Assembly (NCBI GenBank): GCA_900546925.1
Contig: UREV01000013.1
Location: 1 to 61,648 of the forward strand
Direction of reading: 5' to 3'
Length of the DNA stretch: 61,648 bases
DNA from: an uncultured Bacteroides sp.
GTDB lineage: Bacteria > Bacteroidota > Bacteroidia > Bacteroidales > UBA932
Positions within the stretch are counted from its first letter, which is position 1, and the number at the start of each line of letters is the position of its first letter. The notes beneath the pieces were generated by a model. The model searched no databases. It saw only the letters and a program-made list of their open reading frames with translations, and had not been told where the DNA came from. Positions 42,722 to 50,968 of the stretch are shown here, one piece after another. Position numbers and translations under genes: made by a program.

Positions 42722-43417
42722 TTAGCAGATAAATCCGTTTGCGTGAAGGAATGCGTTCACGGCAACAACTGTAAACATAAGGAAAATGATTGTCGCAACG
42801 ATAATACCTATAACCTTAATTCTCTTGAACCAAACCTGGTTATCCCAACCTACAGTCTGGAACATGCTCCAGAAACCGTGGCAGAGGTGGAACCATACTG
42901 CTACGAACCATACGATATAGATAACGAGTACCCATACGCTTCCGAATGTGTTCATGAGGAGGGTGTAAGGATTCTCAGCTTCGCTTCCGCAGAATTCGAG
43001 GAGCTGCATCTTAGCCCAGAAGTGGGTAAGGTGGAAGAACAAGATACCGAGAATTACGATTCCGAGTACGAACATGTTCTTTGCAGACCATGAGTCGGCT
43101 TTTGCCTTGCTTGCTACTTCGTAACGTTTGTAACCGCCACGAGCCTTAATGTTGTACCATGTAAGATAGCATCCATAGATGATGTGAACGATGATGCCAA
43201 GTGCCAATACAGGAACCATGATGGTCACAATAGGCAGAGCCATGAAGTCACATCCAAGCTGGAACAAACCGTCTGCTGCGTCCCAACCGCCAGTGAATGA
43301 ATCTATTACAGAAAAGAAGTTAATAGTACCATGCAGCAGCAGGAACACTACAAGAAATGCACCGCTGACCGCCTGAATGAACTTTCTCCCGATGGAGTAG
43401 TGGAATGCGTTCGCCAT
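42722..43417 (-). CDS. sdhC: Succinate dehydrogenase/fumarate reductase cytochrome b subunit
   Basis: The b558-type membrane subunit of quinol:fumarate reductase. It has five membrane helices over 231 residues and His residues positioned for two hemes (LLHGTINF, VHIIYG, FHLTHF, FHLCHGFWSM). The pattern HLCHGFWSMFQTVGW is typical of Bacteroidota. The flavoprotein and Fe-S subunits normally follow directly, but here a terminator follows and the next genes are unrelated. It has its own promoter box at 43458-43465. Confidence 0.9.
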   Translation of the reverse strand: MANAFHYSIGRKFIQAVSGAFLVVFLLLHGTINFFSVIDSFTGGWDAADGLFQLGCDFMALPIVTIMVPVLALGIIVHIIYGCYLTWYNIKARGGYKRYEVASKAKADSWSAKNMFVLGIVILGILFFHLTHFWAKMQLLEFCGSEAENPYTLLMNTFGSVWVLVIYIVWFVAVWFHLCHGFWSMFQTVGWDNQVWFKRIKVIGIIVATIIFLMFTVVAVNAFLHANGFIC

Positions 43418-43457
43418 TAGTAAATAAGATTAGTTTCCTAAATAATGATTATAAAGG

Positions 43458-43465
43458 CAAAGATA
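43458..43465 (-). promoter_or_regulatory. -7 box of sdhC
   Basis: CAAAGATA on the plus strand is TATCTTTG on the minus strand, 40 bp before the start at 43417. Confidence 0.5.
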
Positions 43466-43497
43466 GGACGTTTCTTGCAAGTTTCATAATATTTCGA

Positions 43498-43505
43498 TAA
43501 TTTTG
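43498..43505 (+). promoter_or_regulatory. -7 box of pyrH-frr
   Basis: TAATTTTG matches TAnnTTTG, 18 bp before the pyrH ATG at 43524. Confidence 0.55.
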
Positions 43506-43523
43506 TTTCAAATTTACGTAATC

Positions 43524-44228
43524 ATGTACAAAAGAGTCCTATTGAAATTGAGTGGAGAGAGCCTTGGCGGCCATGCCGGAAAGGGTCTTGACACGGCAAG
43601 TCTTCAGGCTTATGCCGAAGAAGTGGCTGCCGCAGCTAAGGCAGGTCTTCAGATAGCTATAGTAAACGGAGGCGGAAATATTTTCCGTGGTCTTCAGGGT
43701 GTCGGCAAGGGTTTCGACAGAGTAGACGGAGATAAGATGGGTATGCTTGCTACCGTAATAAACTCTCTCGCACTTTCCATGTTCATTAAGGAACAGGGCG
43801 TGAACGCTCAAGTGTTTACTGCGACTCCTATGGAACCTGTTGCGAAGTATTATATGAGAGATGAAGCCGTTAAGGTGATGGAAGAAGGCGGCGTAGCCCT
43901 CATCGCAGGCGGTACAGGTAATCCTTTCTTCACCACTGATTCCGGAGCAGCTCTCCGCGCTCTCGAAATCGGAGCGGATGCGTTGCTGAAAGGCACTCGT
44001 GTAGATGGTGTCTATACGGCTGACCCAGAAAAAGATCCGTCTGCCGTAAAATTTGAGGAACTGACTTTCGAGAAGGCTATTTCTGACCATCTTAAAGTGA
44101 TGGACCAGACGGCGTTTGCCCTCTGCAGCGAAGGAAATATGCCTATTATCGTATTTGATATGAATTGCAAGGGTAATCTTACACGTCTCCTGAAAGGAGA
44201 AAAGGTGGGTACTCTCGTACACGTATAA
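43524..44228 (+). CDS. pyrH: Uridylate kinase
   Basis: UMP plus ATP gives UDP, in pyrimidine nucleotide synthesis; a hexameric amino-acid-kinase fold. Motifs: KRVLLKLSGESLGG, VNGGGNIFRG, and GTGNPFFTTDSGAALRALE near residue 130. The ATG at 43524 begins MYKRVLL; seven upstream codons overlap the promoter. 234 residues. frr follows at 19 bp. Confidence 0.95.
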   Translation: MYKRVLLKLSGESLGGHAGKGLDTASLQAYAEEVAAAAKAGLQIAIVNGGGNIFRGLQGVGKGFDRVDGDKMGMLATVINSLALSMFIKEQGVNAQVFTATPMEPVAKYYMRDEAVKVMEEGGVALIAGGTGNPFFTTDSGAALRALEIGADALLKGTRVDGVYTADPEKDPSAVKFEELTFEKAISDHLKVMDQTAFALCSEGNMPIIVFDMNCKGNLTRLLKGEKVGTLVHV

Positions 44229-44247
44229 CCATATAAATTCAAGTACT

Positions 44248-44814
44248 ATGTTACCAAGAGTAAATGAGATTGTGACTGCTGCTGACAAGAAAATGAAAGA
44301 GGCTGTCGCATTTCTGGAGGAGGACCTTAAAACCTATCGTGTCGGAAAGGCAAATCCTTCATTGTTCAATAATGTCGTAGTGGATTACTACGGAACTCCG
44401 ACTCCTGTTCCGCAGGTGGCTTCAGTTACAGCTCCGGATGCCAAGACTGTACTTATCCAGCCATGGGAGAAGAGCATGATCGCCAAGATCGAGAAAGCTA
44501 TCATCGATGCAAATATCGGAATGACACCTCAGAATAACGGTGAGCAGATCCGTTGCAACGTTCCGCCTCTTACAGAGGAAAGAAGAAAGGAACTCATCAA
44601 GAAGGCAAAGACCGCAGGTGAGAACTCCAAGGTCGTTGTCCGCAACGCTCGTCGTGATGCTGTCGATACTCTGAAGAAGGCACAGAAGAACGAAGGCCTT
44701 CCTGAGGACGCTCAGAAAGAGGGTGAAGAGGAAATCCAGAAAGTTACCGATAAGAACATTAAGGAAATCGACGCTCTTATCGCAGCTAAGGAAAAGGATA
44801 TCATGACTGTCTAG
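44248..44814 (+). CDS. frr: Ribosome recycling factor
   Basis: Separates post-termination ribosomes together with EF-G. It has the conserved VGKANPSLFNNVVVDYYGTP and the C-terminal KKAQKNEGLPEDAQK. 188 residues, as usual. It is cotranscribed with pyrH. A short AT-only palindrome follows the stop and is a weak terminator at best. Confidence 0.96.
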   Translation: MLPRVNEIVTAADKKMKEAVAFLEEDLKTYRVGKANPSLFNNVVVDYYGTPTPVPQVASVTAPDAKTVLIQPWEKSMIAKIEKAIIDANIGMTPQNNGEQIRCNVPPLTEERRKELIKKAKTAGENSKVVVRNARRDAVDTLKKAQKNEGLPEDAQKEGEEEIQKVTDKNIKEIDALIAAKEKDIMTV

Positions 44815-44860
44815 TGCGATTTTTTTTTGAAAAAAAATAATCAGTTTCAGAAAATTTTTC

Positions 44861-44868
44861 TATATTTG
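44861..44868 (+). promoter_or_regulatory. -7 box of the aromatic operon leader
   Basis: TATATTTG matches TAnnTTTG. It ends 7 bp before the leader-peptide ATG at 44876, so the leader transcript would be nearly leaderless. Confidence 0.6.
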
Positions 44869-44875
44869 TGTCATT

Positions 44876-44938
44876 ATGAATAACGGAACACGATATTACA
44901 GCTTCGGTTTTTATTATTACTTTTATCCTGAAAGATAA
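44876..44938 (+). CDS. Phe/Tyr leader peptide of the pheA operon
   Basis: A 20-codon frame, MNNGTRYYSFGFYYYFYPER, with nine aromatic residues (six Tyr, three Phe). It sits between a strong promoter box and a rho-independent hairpin in front of pheA, the layout of amino-acid attenuators. The stop at 44936-44938 is 5 bp before an arm that can pair with the terminator stem, so a ribosome reaching the stop would favour termination and one stalled on Tyr/Phe codons would favour read-through. The function is inferred; the frame and its composition are seen. Confidence 0.75.
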   Translation: MNNGTRYYSFGFYYYFYPER

Positions 44939-44942
44939 AGGT

Positions 44943-45029
44943 CCGGGCGTCGTATCATTCTTGCTTATTCGATAATTAACGTAGATGAATATTTGAAAGC
45001 TGCCCGGTTTTCGGGTGGCTTTCTTTTTT
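44943..45029 (+). promoter_or_regulatory. Attenuator: antiterminator arm and terminator of pheA
   Basis: Terminator: AAAGCTGCCCG (44996-45006) pairs with CGGGTGGCTTT (45012-45022) with two wobble pairs, then a T run (45024-45029) just before the pheA ATG at 45037. Antiterminator: CCGGGC (44943-44948) can pair with GCCCGG (45002-45007), which would break the terminator stem. The two structures exclude each other. Confidence 0.7.
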
Positions 45030-45036
45030 ATGTAGT

Positions 45037-45879
45037 ATGAACAAGACAGTAGCAATACAGGGATTCCACGGAAGTTTTCACGAGCAGGCTGCATGCCGTT
45101 ACTATCGTGAAAACGAAGGCATTGACCCTGACATTATAGAATGTGCTACCTTCGAAGGCCTTTTCAAGGCTCTTTCGGAGGGGCGGGCCAATGCTGCTGT
45201 GATGGCGGTGGAAAACACGACTTCCGGCGGACTTCTTCCGAATTTTGATCTCCTGCGAAGAAACGGCACGAAGGTGAAAGGGGAGATATATCTGCATATC
45301 CATCAGAATCTTATGGCGTTGCCTGGACAGAAACTCGAAGACATCCGCGAGGTTCATACTCACTACATGGCCATTAACCAGACGCGGCAGTTTTTCGAGA
45401 CAGAATGTCCGTGGATCCGCATGGTGGAGTCGGAGGATACTGCCAAAAGTGCGGCTGATGTCGCTGAAGGGAAGCTTCTGGGTGTCGGTGCCGTGGCGTC
45501 GTCATTGGCTGCCGAGCGGTTCGGTCTGGAGATACTGAAAGAAAATATTGAGACGTACAAGCAGAACTTCACACGTTTCCTTGTAATGGATGATTCTATC
45601 GATGTGCCGCAGGAAAAAGTGAATAAGGTTTCCGTCTGTTTTACTCTTCCGCATACTCCGGGCTCGCTTGCCAAGATTCTTACGATACTGTCCTTCTATG
45701 ACATGAACCTTACCAGGATTCAGTCGCTCCCCATTCCAGGGAAGAAGTGGCAGTATTTCTTTTATGCTGACATAACATTCAGCGACTACAACCGCTATAC
45801 TCAGGCGCTTGCAGCCATTCGTCCTCTGATGGACGGGATAGACATTATGGGTGAATATATATCTGGAACAGAATTATGA
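45037..45879 (+). CDS. pheA: Prephenate dehydratase
   Basis: Converts prephenate to phenylpyruvate, the committed step to phenylalanine. The catalytic domain has IQGFHGSFHEQAA, AVMAVENTTSGG and QNFTRFLVM (the usual NxTRF motif, Asn-Phe-Thr-Arg-Phe). A C-terminal ACT domain (about residues 190-275) reads PHTPGSLAKILTILSFYDMN; the feedback motif ESRP is replaced by TRIQSLP. 280 residues. The aminotransferase ATG overlaps its stop. Confidence 0.94.
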   Translation: MNKTVAIQGFHGSFHEQAACRYYRENEGIDPDIIECATFEGLFKALSEGRANAAVMAVENTTSGGLLPNFDLLRRNGTKVKGEIYLHIHQNLMALPGQKLEDIREVHTHYMAINQTRQFFETECPWIRMVESEDTAKSAADVAEGKLLGVGAVASSLAAERFGLEILKENIETYKQNFTRFLVMDDSIDVPQEKVNKVSVCFTLPHTPGSLAKILTILSFYDMNLTRIQSLPIPGKKWQYFFYADITFSDYNRYTQALAAIRPLMDGIDIMGEYISGTEL

Positions 45880-47084
45880 TAATAGAACCGGCTAAAAGGA
45901 CAAAGTGTGTCCGTGAGTACTATTTTTCCAGGAAACTGAAAGAAATAGACAAACTTAACAACTCCCGCGTTGCGGAAGGAAAAGACAAAATCATAAACCT
46001 CGGTATCGGGGCTCCTGATGGTATGCCTCCCGCTCAGGCCATAGCTGCATTGCAGGAAGCTGCTGCCCAGCCCGGTAACCATGCTTATCAGAGTTATGTG
46101 GGTCTCCCTGCACTCAGACAAGCATTTGCAGACTGGTACGAAAGATATTATAAGGTAACATTGAACCCGGACGGCGAAATCCAGCCTCTCTTCGGTTCGA
46201 AAGAGGGAATCCTCCTCATCAGCATGGCTTTCATAAACGAGGGCGACAAGGTGCTGGTACCGGATCCGGGCTATCCTACTTATACGTCTGCTTCCAACCT
46301 GGTTGGTGCTGACATAGTTACATACGATCTTACGGAAGAAAACGGCTGGCAGCCTGACTTTGAGGCTCTGGAGAAAATGGACCTCAGCGGCGTGAAAATC
46401 ATGTGGACCAACTATCCCCACATGCCTACAGGAGCGAAGGCCACTGCCGAACTTTATCAGAAGATTGTGGACTTTGGAAATAAGCACAACATATTGATTG
46501 TCAATGATAACCCATATAGTTTTATCTTGAATGACAATCCGCTTTCCATCCTCGCTGCCGAGGGCGCCAAGAACTGCTGCCTGGAACTGAACTCACTCAG
46601 CAAAGCGCACAACATGTCCGGCTGGAGAATCGGTATGGTGGCCGGCGCGAAAGAGATAATCGCTGAGGTTCTGAAGGTAAAAAGCCAGATGGATTCAGGA
46701 ATGTTCAAGCCGATGCAACTCGCGGCGATACAGGCACTTGCGCAGGGCCCGGAATGGTTCAGCGCGCTTAACGCCGAGTACAAAATCCGTCGTGTCGCTG
46801 CCGGTCGGATCTTCGACCTCCTCGGCGCGAAATACGATCACGACTCGAGCGGAATGTTCCTCTGGGGAAAAATCAGTCCCGACAATGTTTTTGTCAATGC
46901 TGATGATACTTCCCGCTGTCTCGGGGAGCAGGTTTCCGACAAAATTTTGTATGACGCCGGCGTGTTCATAACACCTGGATTCATTTTTGGGGAAAACGGT
47001 AAGAATTATATACGTATCTCATTGTGTGCAAAGCCGGAAGTGCTTGCAGAGTCCGAGAAGAAGATACGTGAAATCATGAAATAA
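45876..47084 (+). CDS. PLP-dependent aminotransferase (class I/II) of the aromatic operon
   Basis: A 402-residue class I/II aminotransferase. The PLP lysine is in NSLSKAHNMSGWRIGM; DNPYSF and GMFLWG are also conserved. Its place between pheA and tyrA implies it makes phenylalanine and tyrosine from phenylpyruvate and hydroxyphenylpyruvate. By sequence alone it could also be an LL-diaminopimelate-type enzyme, so substrate specificity is inferred. Translationally coupled to pheA (4-bp overlap). Confidence 0.85.
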   Translation: MIIEPAKRTKCVREYYFSRKLKEIDKLNNSRVAEGKDKIINLGIGAPDGMPPAQAIAALQEAAAQPGNHAYQSYVGLPALRQAFADWYERYYKVTLNPDGEIQPLFGSKEGILLISMAFINEGDKVLVPDPGYPTYTSASNLVGADIVTYDLTEENGWQPDFEALEKMDLSGVKIMWTNYPHMPTGAKATAELYQKIVDFGNKHNILIVNDNPYSFILNDNPLSILAAEGAKNCCLELNSLSKAHNMSGWRIGMVAGAKEIIAEVLKVKSQMDSGMFKPMQLAAIQALAQGPEWFSALNAEYKIRRVAAGRIFDLLGAKYDHDSSGMFLWGKISPDNVFVNADDTSRCLGEQVSDKILYDAGVFITPGFIFGENGKNYIRISLCAKPEVLAESEKKIREIMK

Positions 47085-47093
47085 AGTTCAAAT

Positions 47094-47948
47094 ATGATAG
47101 TTTCGGTAATAGGTTTAGGTCTCATCGGCGGTTCGATGGCTATAGACCTCAAGAGAAGAGGATTCGCCGATACCATCCTCGGTGTCGAGAATGATCCTGT
47201 CAATGCTGCCGCTGCGGAGAAGATGGGCTTGGCTGATGAAATAGTTCCTTTCGAGGAAAGCATAAGCAGGGCCGACATCATCGTGATTTCTGTTCCGGTC
47301 GGTACGGCAGTCAGAATGTTGCCGCAAATCTTGGATCAGTTCCAGAAAGAAGGAGCGAACAACAAAATCGTGATAGATACATGTTCTACCAAGAGCCAGA
47401 TAGTGCGCTGTGTCCATTATCACCCATATCGTTCACGTTACGTGTCCACACACCCGATGGCAGGAACAGAGTACTCAGGACCATGGGCAGCCATGCCGAA
47501 TCTTTTCGACGGCAGGGCATGTATCTTCGCCAACACAGAAGAGTCCGATCCTAAGGCGGTAAAAACTATCGAGGCTCTCTATGATGTGCTGAATATGAGG
47601 CCGATATATATGAACGCCGATAACCATGATGTTCACACGGCCTACGTATCACACATCTCGCACGTAACCTCGTTTGCATTGGCATTGACAGTCCTGGACA
47701 AGGAAAAAGACGAGAAGCATATCTTCGATCTCGCGTCAGGAGGTTTCTCATCTACGGTCAGACTCGCGAAGAGTAATGCCGACATGTGGGTCCCGATTCT
47801 TACACAGAACAGCGACAACATCCTCCAAGTCATTGACACATACATTGACAAAATGAAAGAATTCCGCGATGCGATAGCAGACTTGGATGGCGACAAGATA
47901 CGGGCCCTTATCGAAGAGGCGAACAAGATAAAGAGAATATTAAGATAA
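47094..47948 (+). CDS. tyrA: Prephenate dehydrogenase
   Basis: NAD(P)-dependent conversion of prephenate to 4-hydroxyphenylpyruvate, the branch to tyrosine. N-terminal Rossmann loop VIGLGLIGGSMA; catalytic region THPMAGTEYSGPWAA with the key His; SHVTSFALA near residue 195. 284 residues, no ACT domain. It starts 9 bp after the aminotransferase. Confidence 0.94.
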   Translation: MIVSVIGLGLIGGSMAIDLKRRGFADTILGVENDPVNAAAAEKMGLADEIVPFEESISRADIIVISVPVGTAVRMLPQILDQFQKEGANNKIVIDTCSTKSQIVRCVHYHPYRSRYVSTHPMAGTEYSGPWAAMPNLFDGRACIFANTEESDPKAVKTIEALYDVLNMRPIYMNADNHDVHTAYVSHISHVTSFALALTVLDKEKDEKHIFDLASGGFSSTVRLAKSNADMWVPILTQNSDNILQVIDTYIDKMKEFRDAIADLDGDKIRALIEEANKIKRILR

Positions 47949-47963
47949 AAACCAAACATAATT

Positions 47964-49055
47964 ATGGAAACCAGATTAGAATTAGTCCCGGTATCCAAAT
48001 GGGGAATTTTCCCTGAGGGACAGCGTCCGCTGCTGATTGCAGGTCCTTGCAGCGCCGAGTCAGAAGTGCAGGTCATGCAGACCGCAAGAGGATTGAAAGA
48101 TTGTGGGGTCAATGTTTTCAGAGCAGGTATCTGGAAACCGCGTACCCATCCAAATAACTTCGAGGGAGTAGGTACACCTGGTCTCAAGTGGCTTCAGCGT
48201 GTGAAGAGCGAACTCGGCATGAAGGTGGCTACAGAAGTGGCCAGCGAGAAGCACATTTTCGACTGCCTCAAGTTCGGCGTGGATATGGTATGGATAGGTG
48301 CCAGAACTACCGCTAATCCGTTTCTGGTACAGGAAATCGCTGATGCTCTGAAAGATACGGATATCCCTGTGCTTGTAAAGAATCCGGTAAACCCTGATCT
48401 GGACTTGTGGCTCGGAGCTCTTGAGAGACTTAATCAGGCAGGCATCAAGAAACTCGGTGTCATCCATCGCGGATTCTCCACATCTGAGAAAATGGCGTAC
48501 AGGAACGCACCGGGCTGGCAGATTGCCATCGAACTCAAGACTCGTTACCCTGAGCTTCCTTTCTTTGCGGATCCGAGCCACATGGGCGGTTCACGTGAAT
48601 TCCTTCATGAGATTGCGCAGCGTGCGCTTGACCTCGGACTTGAGGGGCTCATGATCGAGTCACATTGCGACCCTTCTTGTGCATTGAGCGATGCCAAACA
48701 GCAGGTCACTCCTGCAGATTTCGCGAAACTCATCGATTCTCTCAAGGTGAGGGACTTGGATACTGACAGTCCTGAATATAAGGAGAATATCGACCAGTTG
48801 AGGGCTCAGATCGATATCATCGACGAGAATATCCTTTATATTCTCAACACTCGTATGAATGTCAGCCGCAGTATCGGTAACTACAAGAAGGAGCACAATA
48901 TCGCTATTCTCCAGACCTCGAGATGGGATGCTGTCCTTTCTCAGATGGTGGAGAGAGCCAAGGCTTATGGACTTTCAGAGAAGTTTGTGGAGACTGTGTT
49001 CAATGCTATCCACGAAGAGTCTGTCCGTGAACAGAACGAGATTCTCTCTAAGTAG
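47964..49055 (+). CDS. aroF: Bifunctional DAHP synthase / chorismate mutase
   Basis: First step of the shikimate pathway joined to chorismate mutase. Residues 1-260: type I-beta DAHP synthase (KDSA-like) with AGPCSAES, GIWKPRTHPNNF, KNPVNPDLDLW, PSHMGGSREF. Residues about 275-363: AroQ-type chorismate mutase with QLRAQIDIIDENILYILNTR. This order is typical of Bacteroidota. It completes the set of branch enzymes made by the attenuated operon and shares its 3' end (8 bp) with tatC. Confidence 0.95.
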   Translation: METRLELVPVSKWGIFPEGQRPLLIAGPCSAESEVQVMQTARGLKDCGVNVFRAGIWKPRTHPNNFEGVGTPGLKWLQRVKSELGMKVATEVASEKHIFDCLKFGVDMVWIGARTTANPFLVQEIADALKDTDIPVLVKNPVNPDLDLWLGALERLNQAGIKKLGVIHRGFSTSEKMAYRNAPGWQIAIELKTRYPELPFFADPSHMGGSREFLHEIAQRALDLGLEGLMIESHCDPSCALSDAKQQVTPADFAKLIDSLKVRDLDTDSPEYKENIDQLRAQIDIIDENILYILNTRMNVSRSIGNYKKEHNIAILQTSRWDAVLSQMVERAKAYGLSEKFVETVFNAIHEESVREQNEILSK

Positions 49056-49860
49056 TAGGTTTTCTGCTTACGACTTTAATCGAAACTTCGTAGAGAAGAT
49101 ATAACGGGAGGAATACTACCATCAAGGTGAACGGGTCTCCCGAAGGTGTGATAAGGGCTGCTGTGATAAGCAGGATGACTACAGCATATCGTCGTCCGCT
49201 TTCCAGCAGTTCTTTGTGTATAATGCCGAATTTGGACAGGAGCCAGGCTACCATAGGAAGTTCGAAAACTATTCCCATGACGAATATCATCATCAGGAAC
49301 ATGTCGATGTATGAGCCTAAGTTGATTTCATTTACGATTCTCTCTCCCAGTGTATATTGGACGAGGAACCTGAATGTGAGGGGAAATACGATGCTATATC
49401 CGACTGCGCAGCCGAGGTAGAACATGAAAGTCCCTCCGAAAAACGCAGTTCTCACGTTGCGTATCTCGTTGCTGACCAGAGCCGGCTTTATGAATAGCCA
49501 TATTTCGTATATCATGTAAGGGAATGTCAGCACTGCAGCAAGCCAGAAGGCCGTACTCATGTGGGTCATGAACTGCGATGCGACATTTATGTTTATGATA
49601 TTCACATGGAACTGCTCATCCGAAAAGTCCGGAGTGAACGGCAGGTGTCCAAGTGAGGCGAAGAACTTGTACAGAAAGAAGTCTGAGGTGGTCGGCCCGA
49701 GGATGACCTGGTCGAAGATGTATGGCATGGCTATGAAGCATCCTACACATGCCACTGCCAAGACACAGACTATATGGAAGAGTGAGCCTCTGAGGACATC
49801 GAGATGATCCCAGAAGGTCATCTCTTCATCAGTTCTTGTCTTCTGTGTTGTTATTGACAT
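49048..49860 (-). CDS. tatC: Twin-arginine translocase TatC
   Basis: Receptor and pore subunit of the Tat pathway. Six membrane helices over 270 residues; TFWDHLDVLRGSLF is the N-terminal signature, and TAALITPSGDPFT and PLYLLYEVS lie near the end. The start at 49860 overlaps tatA by 32 bp; an in-frame ATG at 49821, directly before TFWDHL, is an alternative. Cotranscribed with tatA; no tatB is seen, as expected in this phylum. Confidence 0.94.
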   Translation of the reverse strand: MSITTQKTRTDEEMTFWDHLDVLRGSLFHIVCVLAVACVGCFIAMPYIFDQVILGPTTSDFFLYKFFASLGHLPFTPDFSDEQFHVNIININVASQFMTHMSTAFWLAAVLTFPYMIYEIWLFIKPALVSNEIRNVRTAFFGGTFMFYLGCAVGYSIVFPLTFRFLVQYTLGERIVNEINLGSYIDMFLMMIFVMGIVFELPMVAWLLSKFGIIHKELLESGRRYAVVILLITAALITPSGDPFTLMVVFLPLYLLYEVSIKVVSRKPTT

Positions 49861-50032
49861 CTTTGATGTCTTTCTCGATTTCGTTCATTCCGTCCTTAAA
49901 ACTCTTTACGCCTTTTCCGAGGCCTTTCATGAGTTCAGGGATTTTTTTTCCTCCGAAGAGAAGGAGAATGACCAAGGCGATAAGTATTAGTTCACCTCCT
50001 CCGAGGCTTCCCAAAAACAGTAATTCTTTCAT
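49829..50032 (-). CDS. tatA: Twin-arginine translocase TatA
   Basis: A 67-residue protein with an N-terminal membrane helix (ELILIALVILLLFGGKKIPEL), then an amphipathic helix (LGKGVKSFKDG) and a charged tail. Forms the Tat pore with TatC. Promoter box at 50051-50058, 18 bp upstream. Confidence 0.94.
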   Translation of the reverse strand: MKELLFLGSLGGGELILIALVILLLFGGKKIPELMKGLGKGVKSFKDGMNEIEKDIKDVNNNTEDKN

Positions 50033-50050
50033 TGTCTATTTTATTTAATA

Positions 50051-50058
50051 CAAAGATA
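50051..50058 (-). promoter_or_regulatory. -7 box of tatAC
   Basis: CAAAGATA on the plus strand reads TATCTTTG on the minus strand. It directly follows the tsf terminator. Confidence 0.6.
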
Positions 50059-50060
50059 AT

Positions 50061-50097
50061 AAAAAAAGAGGACAACTCTTTCGAGTCGTCCTCTTTT
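50061..50097 (-). terminator. Terminator after tsf
   Basis: AAAAGAGGACAACTC (50064-50078) and GAGTCGTCCTCTTTT (50083-50097) form a 15-bp stem with one mismatch and a TTTC loop. T-rich sequence follows on the minus strand. Confidence 0.85.
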
Positions 50098-50114
50098 ATA
50101 ATGATATAGAGCAA

Positions 50115-50948
50115 TTAGTCTGTGAGTGAGAATCTTCTGAAGGCAAGAACCTTAGCGTCCTTGTCAGCAGTGTGGATGTACTCGAGAACTGACATCTTGT
50201 TGTCCCAGATAAACTCCTGATCCTCGAGGGTCTGCTCCTTGAAGAACTTCTTGAGTTTACCCTTAGCGATATTCTCAAGCATAGCCTCTGGTTTGCCGGC
50301 CATCTTCGGATCCTCTGCAATCTGCTGCTTGTACATTGCAAGCTCCTTCTCAACAGTCTCCTTAGGGCAGTCAGCCTCAGAAACTGATACAGGATGCATA
50401 GAGGTTACCTGCATAGCTACGTTCTTGCCGATCTCTGCAGGAACTTCCTTGTTGAACGCAACGATAGAAGCTACCTTAGAGTTGTTGTGTACGTACTGTG
50501 CGATGAATGGAGCCTCGAGAGTCTCATAGTAAGCGAGAAGATGCTTCTCACCGGTCTTGCCGGTCTGAGCAGAAATTTCCTCTTCTACTGTGTGACCGTC
50601 GCTCAACTTAACTGATTTGAGAGCCTCCATGTCAGCAGGGAATGCCTCGATGGCTGCATCAGCGATAGATGCTGCAAGGTTCTTGAAATCAGGAGTAGCT
50701 GATACGAAGTCTGTCTCGCAACCAAGGCAAACGATAATAGCCTTACCGTCCTTGATACGTACGAGAACAGCGCCCTCGGTAGTCTCACGGTCAGCTCTCT
50801 TGGCTGCCACGAGCTTACCTTTTTCACGGATGATCTCTACTGCCTTCTCGAAATCGCCTTCAGCCTCTGCAAGAGCCTTTTTGCAATCCATCATACCGGC
50901 ACTGGTCATCTTACGTAATTTCATTACGTCAGCTGCTGTAATCTGCAT
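50115..50948 (-). CDS. tsf: Elongation factor Ts
   Basis: Guanine-nucleotide exchange factor for EF-Tu. The N-terminal UBA-like domain reads VMKLRKMTSAGMMDCKKALAEA and the core has GCETDFVSATPDF. 277 residues. Last gene of rplM-rpsI-rpsB-tsf, 20 bp after rpsB. Confidence 0.95.
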   Translation of the reverse strand: MQITAADVMKLRKMTSAGMMDCKKALAEAEGDFEKAVEIIREKGKLVAAKRADRETTEGAVLVRIKDGKAIIVCLGCETDFVSATPDFKNLAASIADAAIEAFPADMEALKSVKLSDGHTVEEEISAQTGKTGEKHLLAYYETLEAPFIAQYVHNNSKVASIVAFNKEVPAEIGKNVAMQVTSMHPVSVSEADCPKETVEKELAMYKQQIAEDPKMAGKPEAMLENIAKGKLKKFFKEQTLEDQEFIWDNKMSVLEYIHTADKDAKVLAFRRFSLTD

Positions 50949-50968
50949 AGTAAAATAGGTTTTTTAAA

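Noticed and set aside
44815..44845. Strong terminator after frr
   Set aside because: Only an A/T palindrome with no GC stem; read-through towards the pheA leader remains possible.
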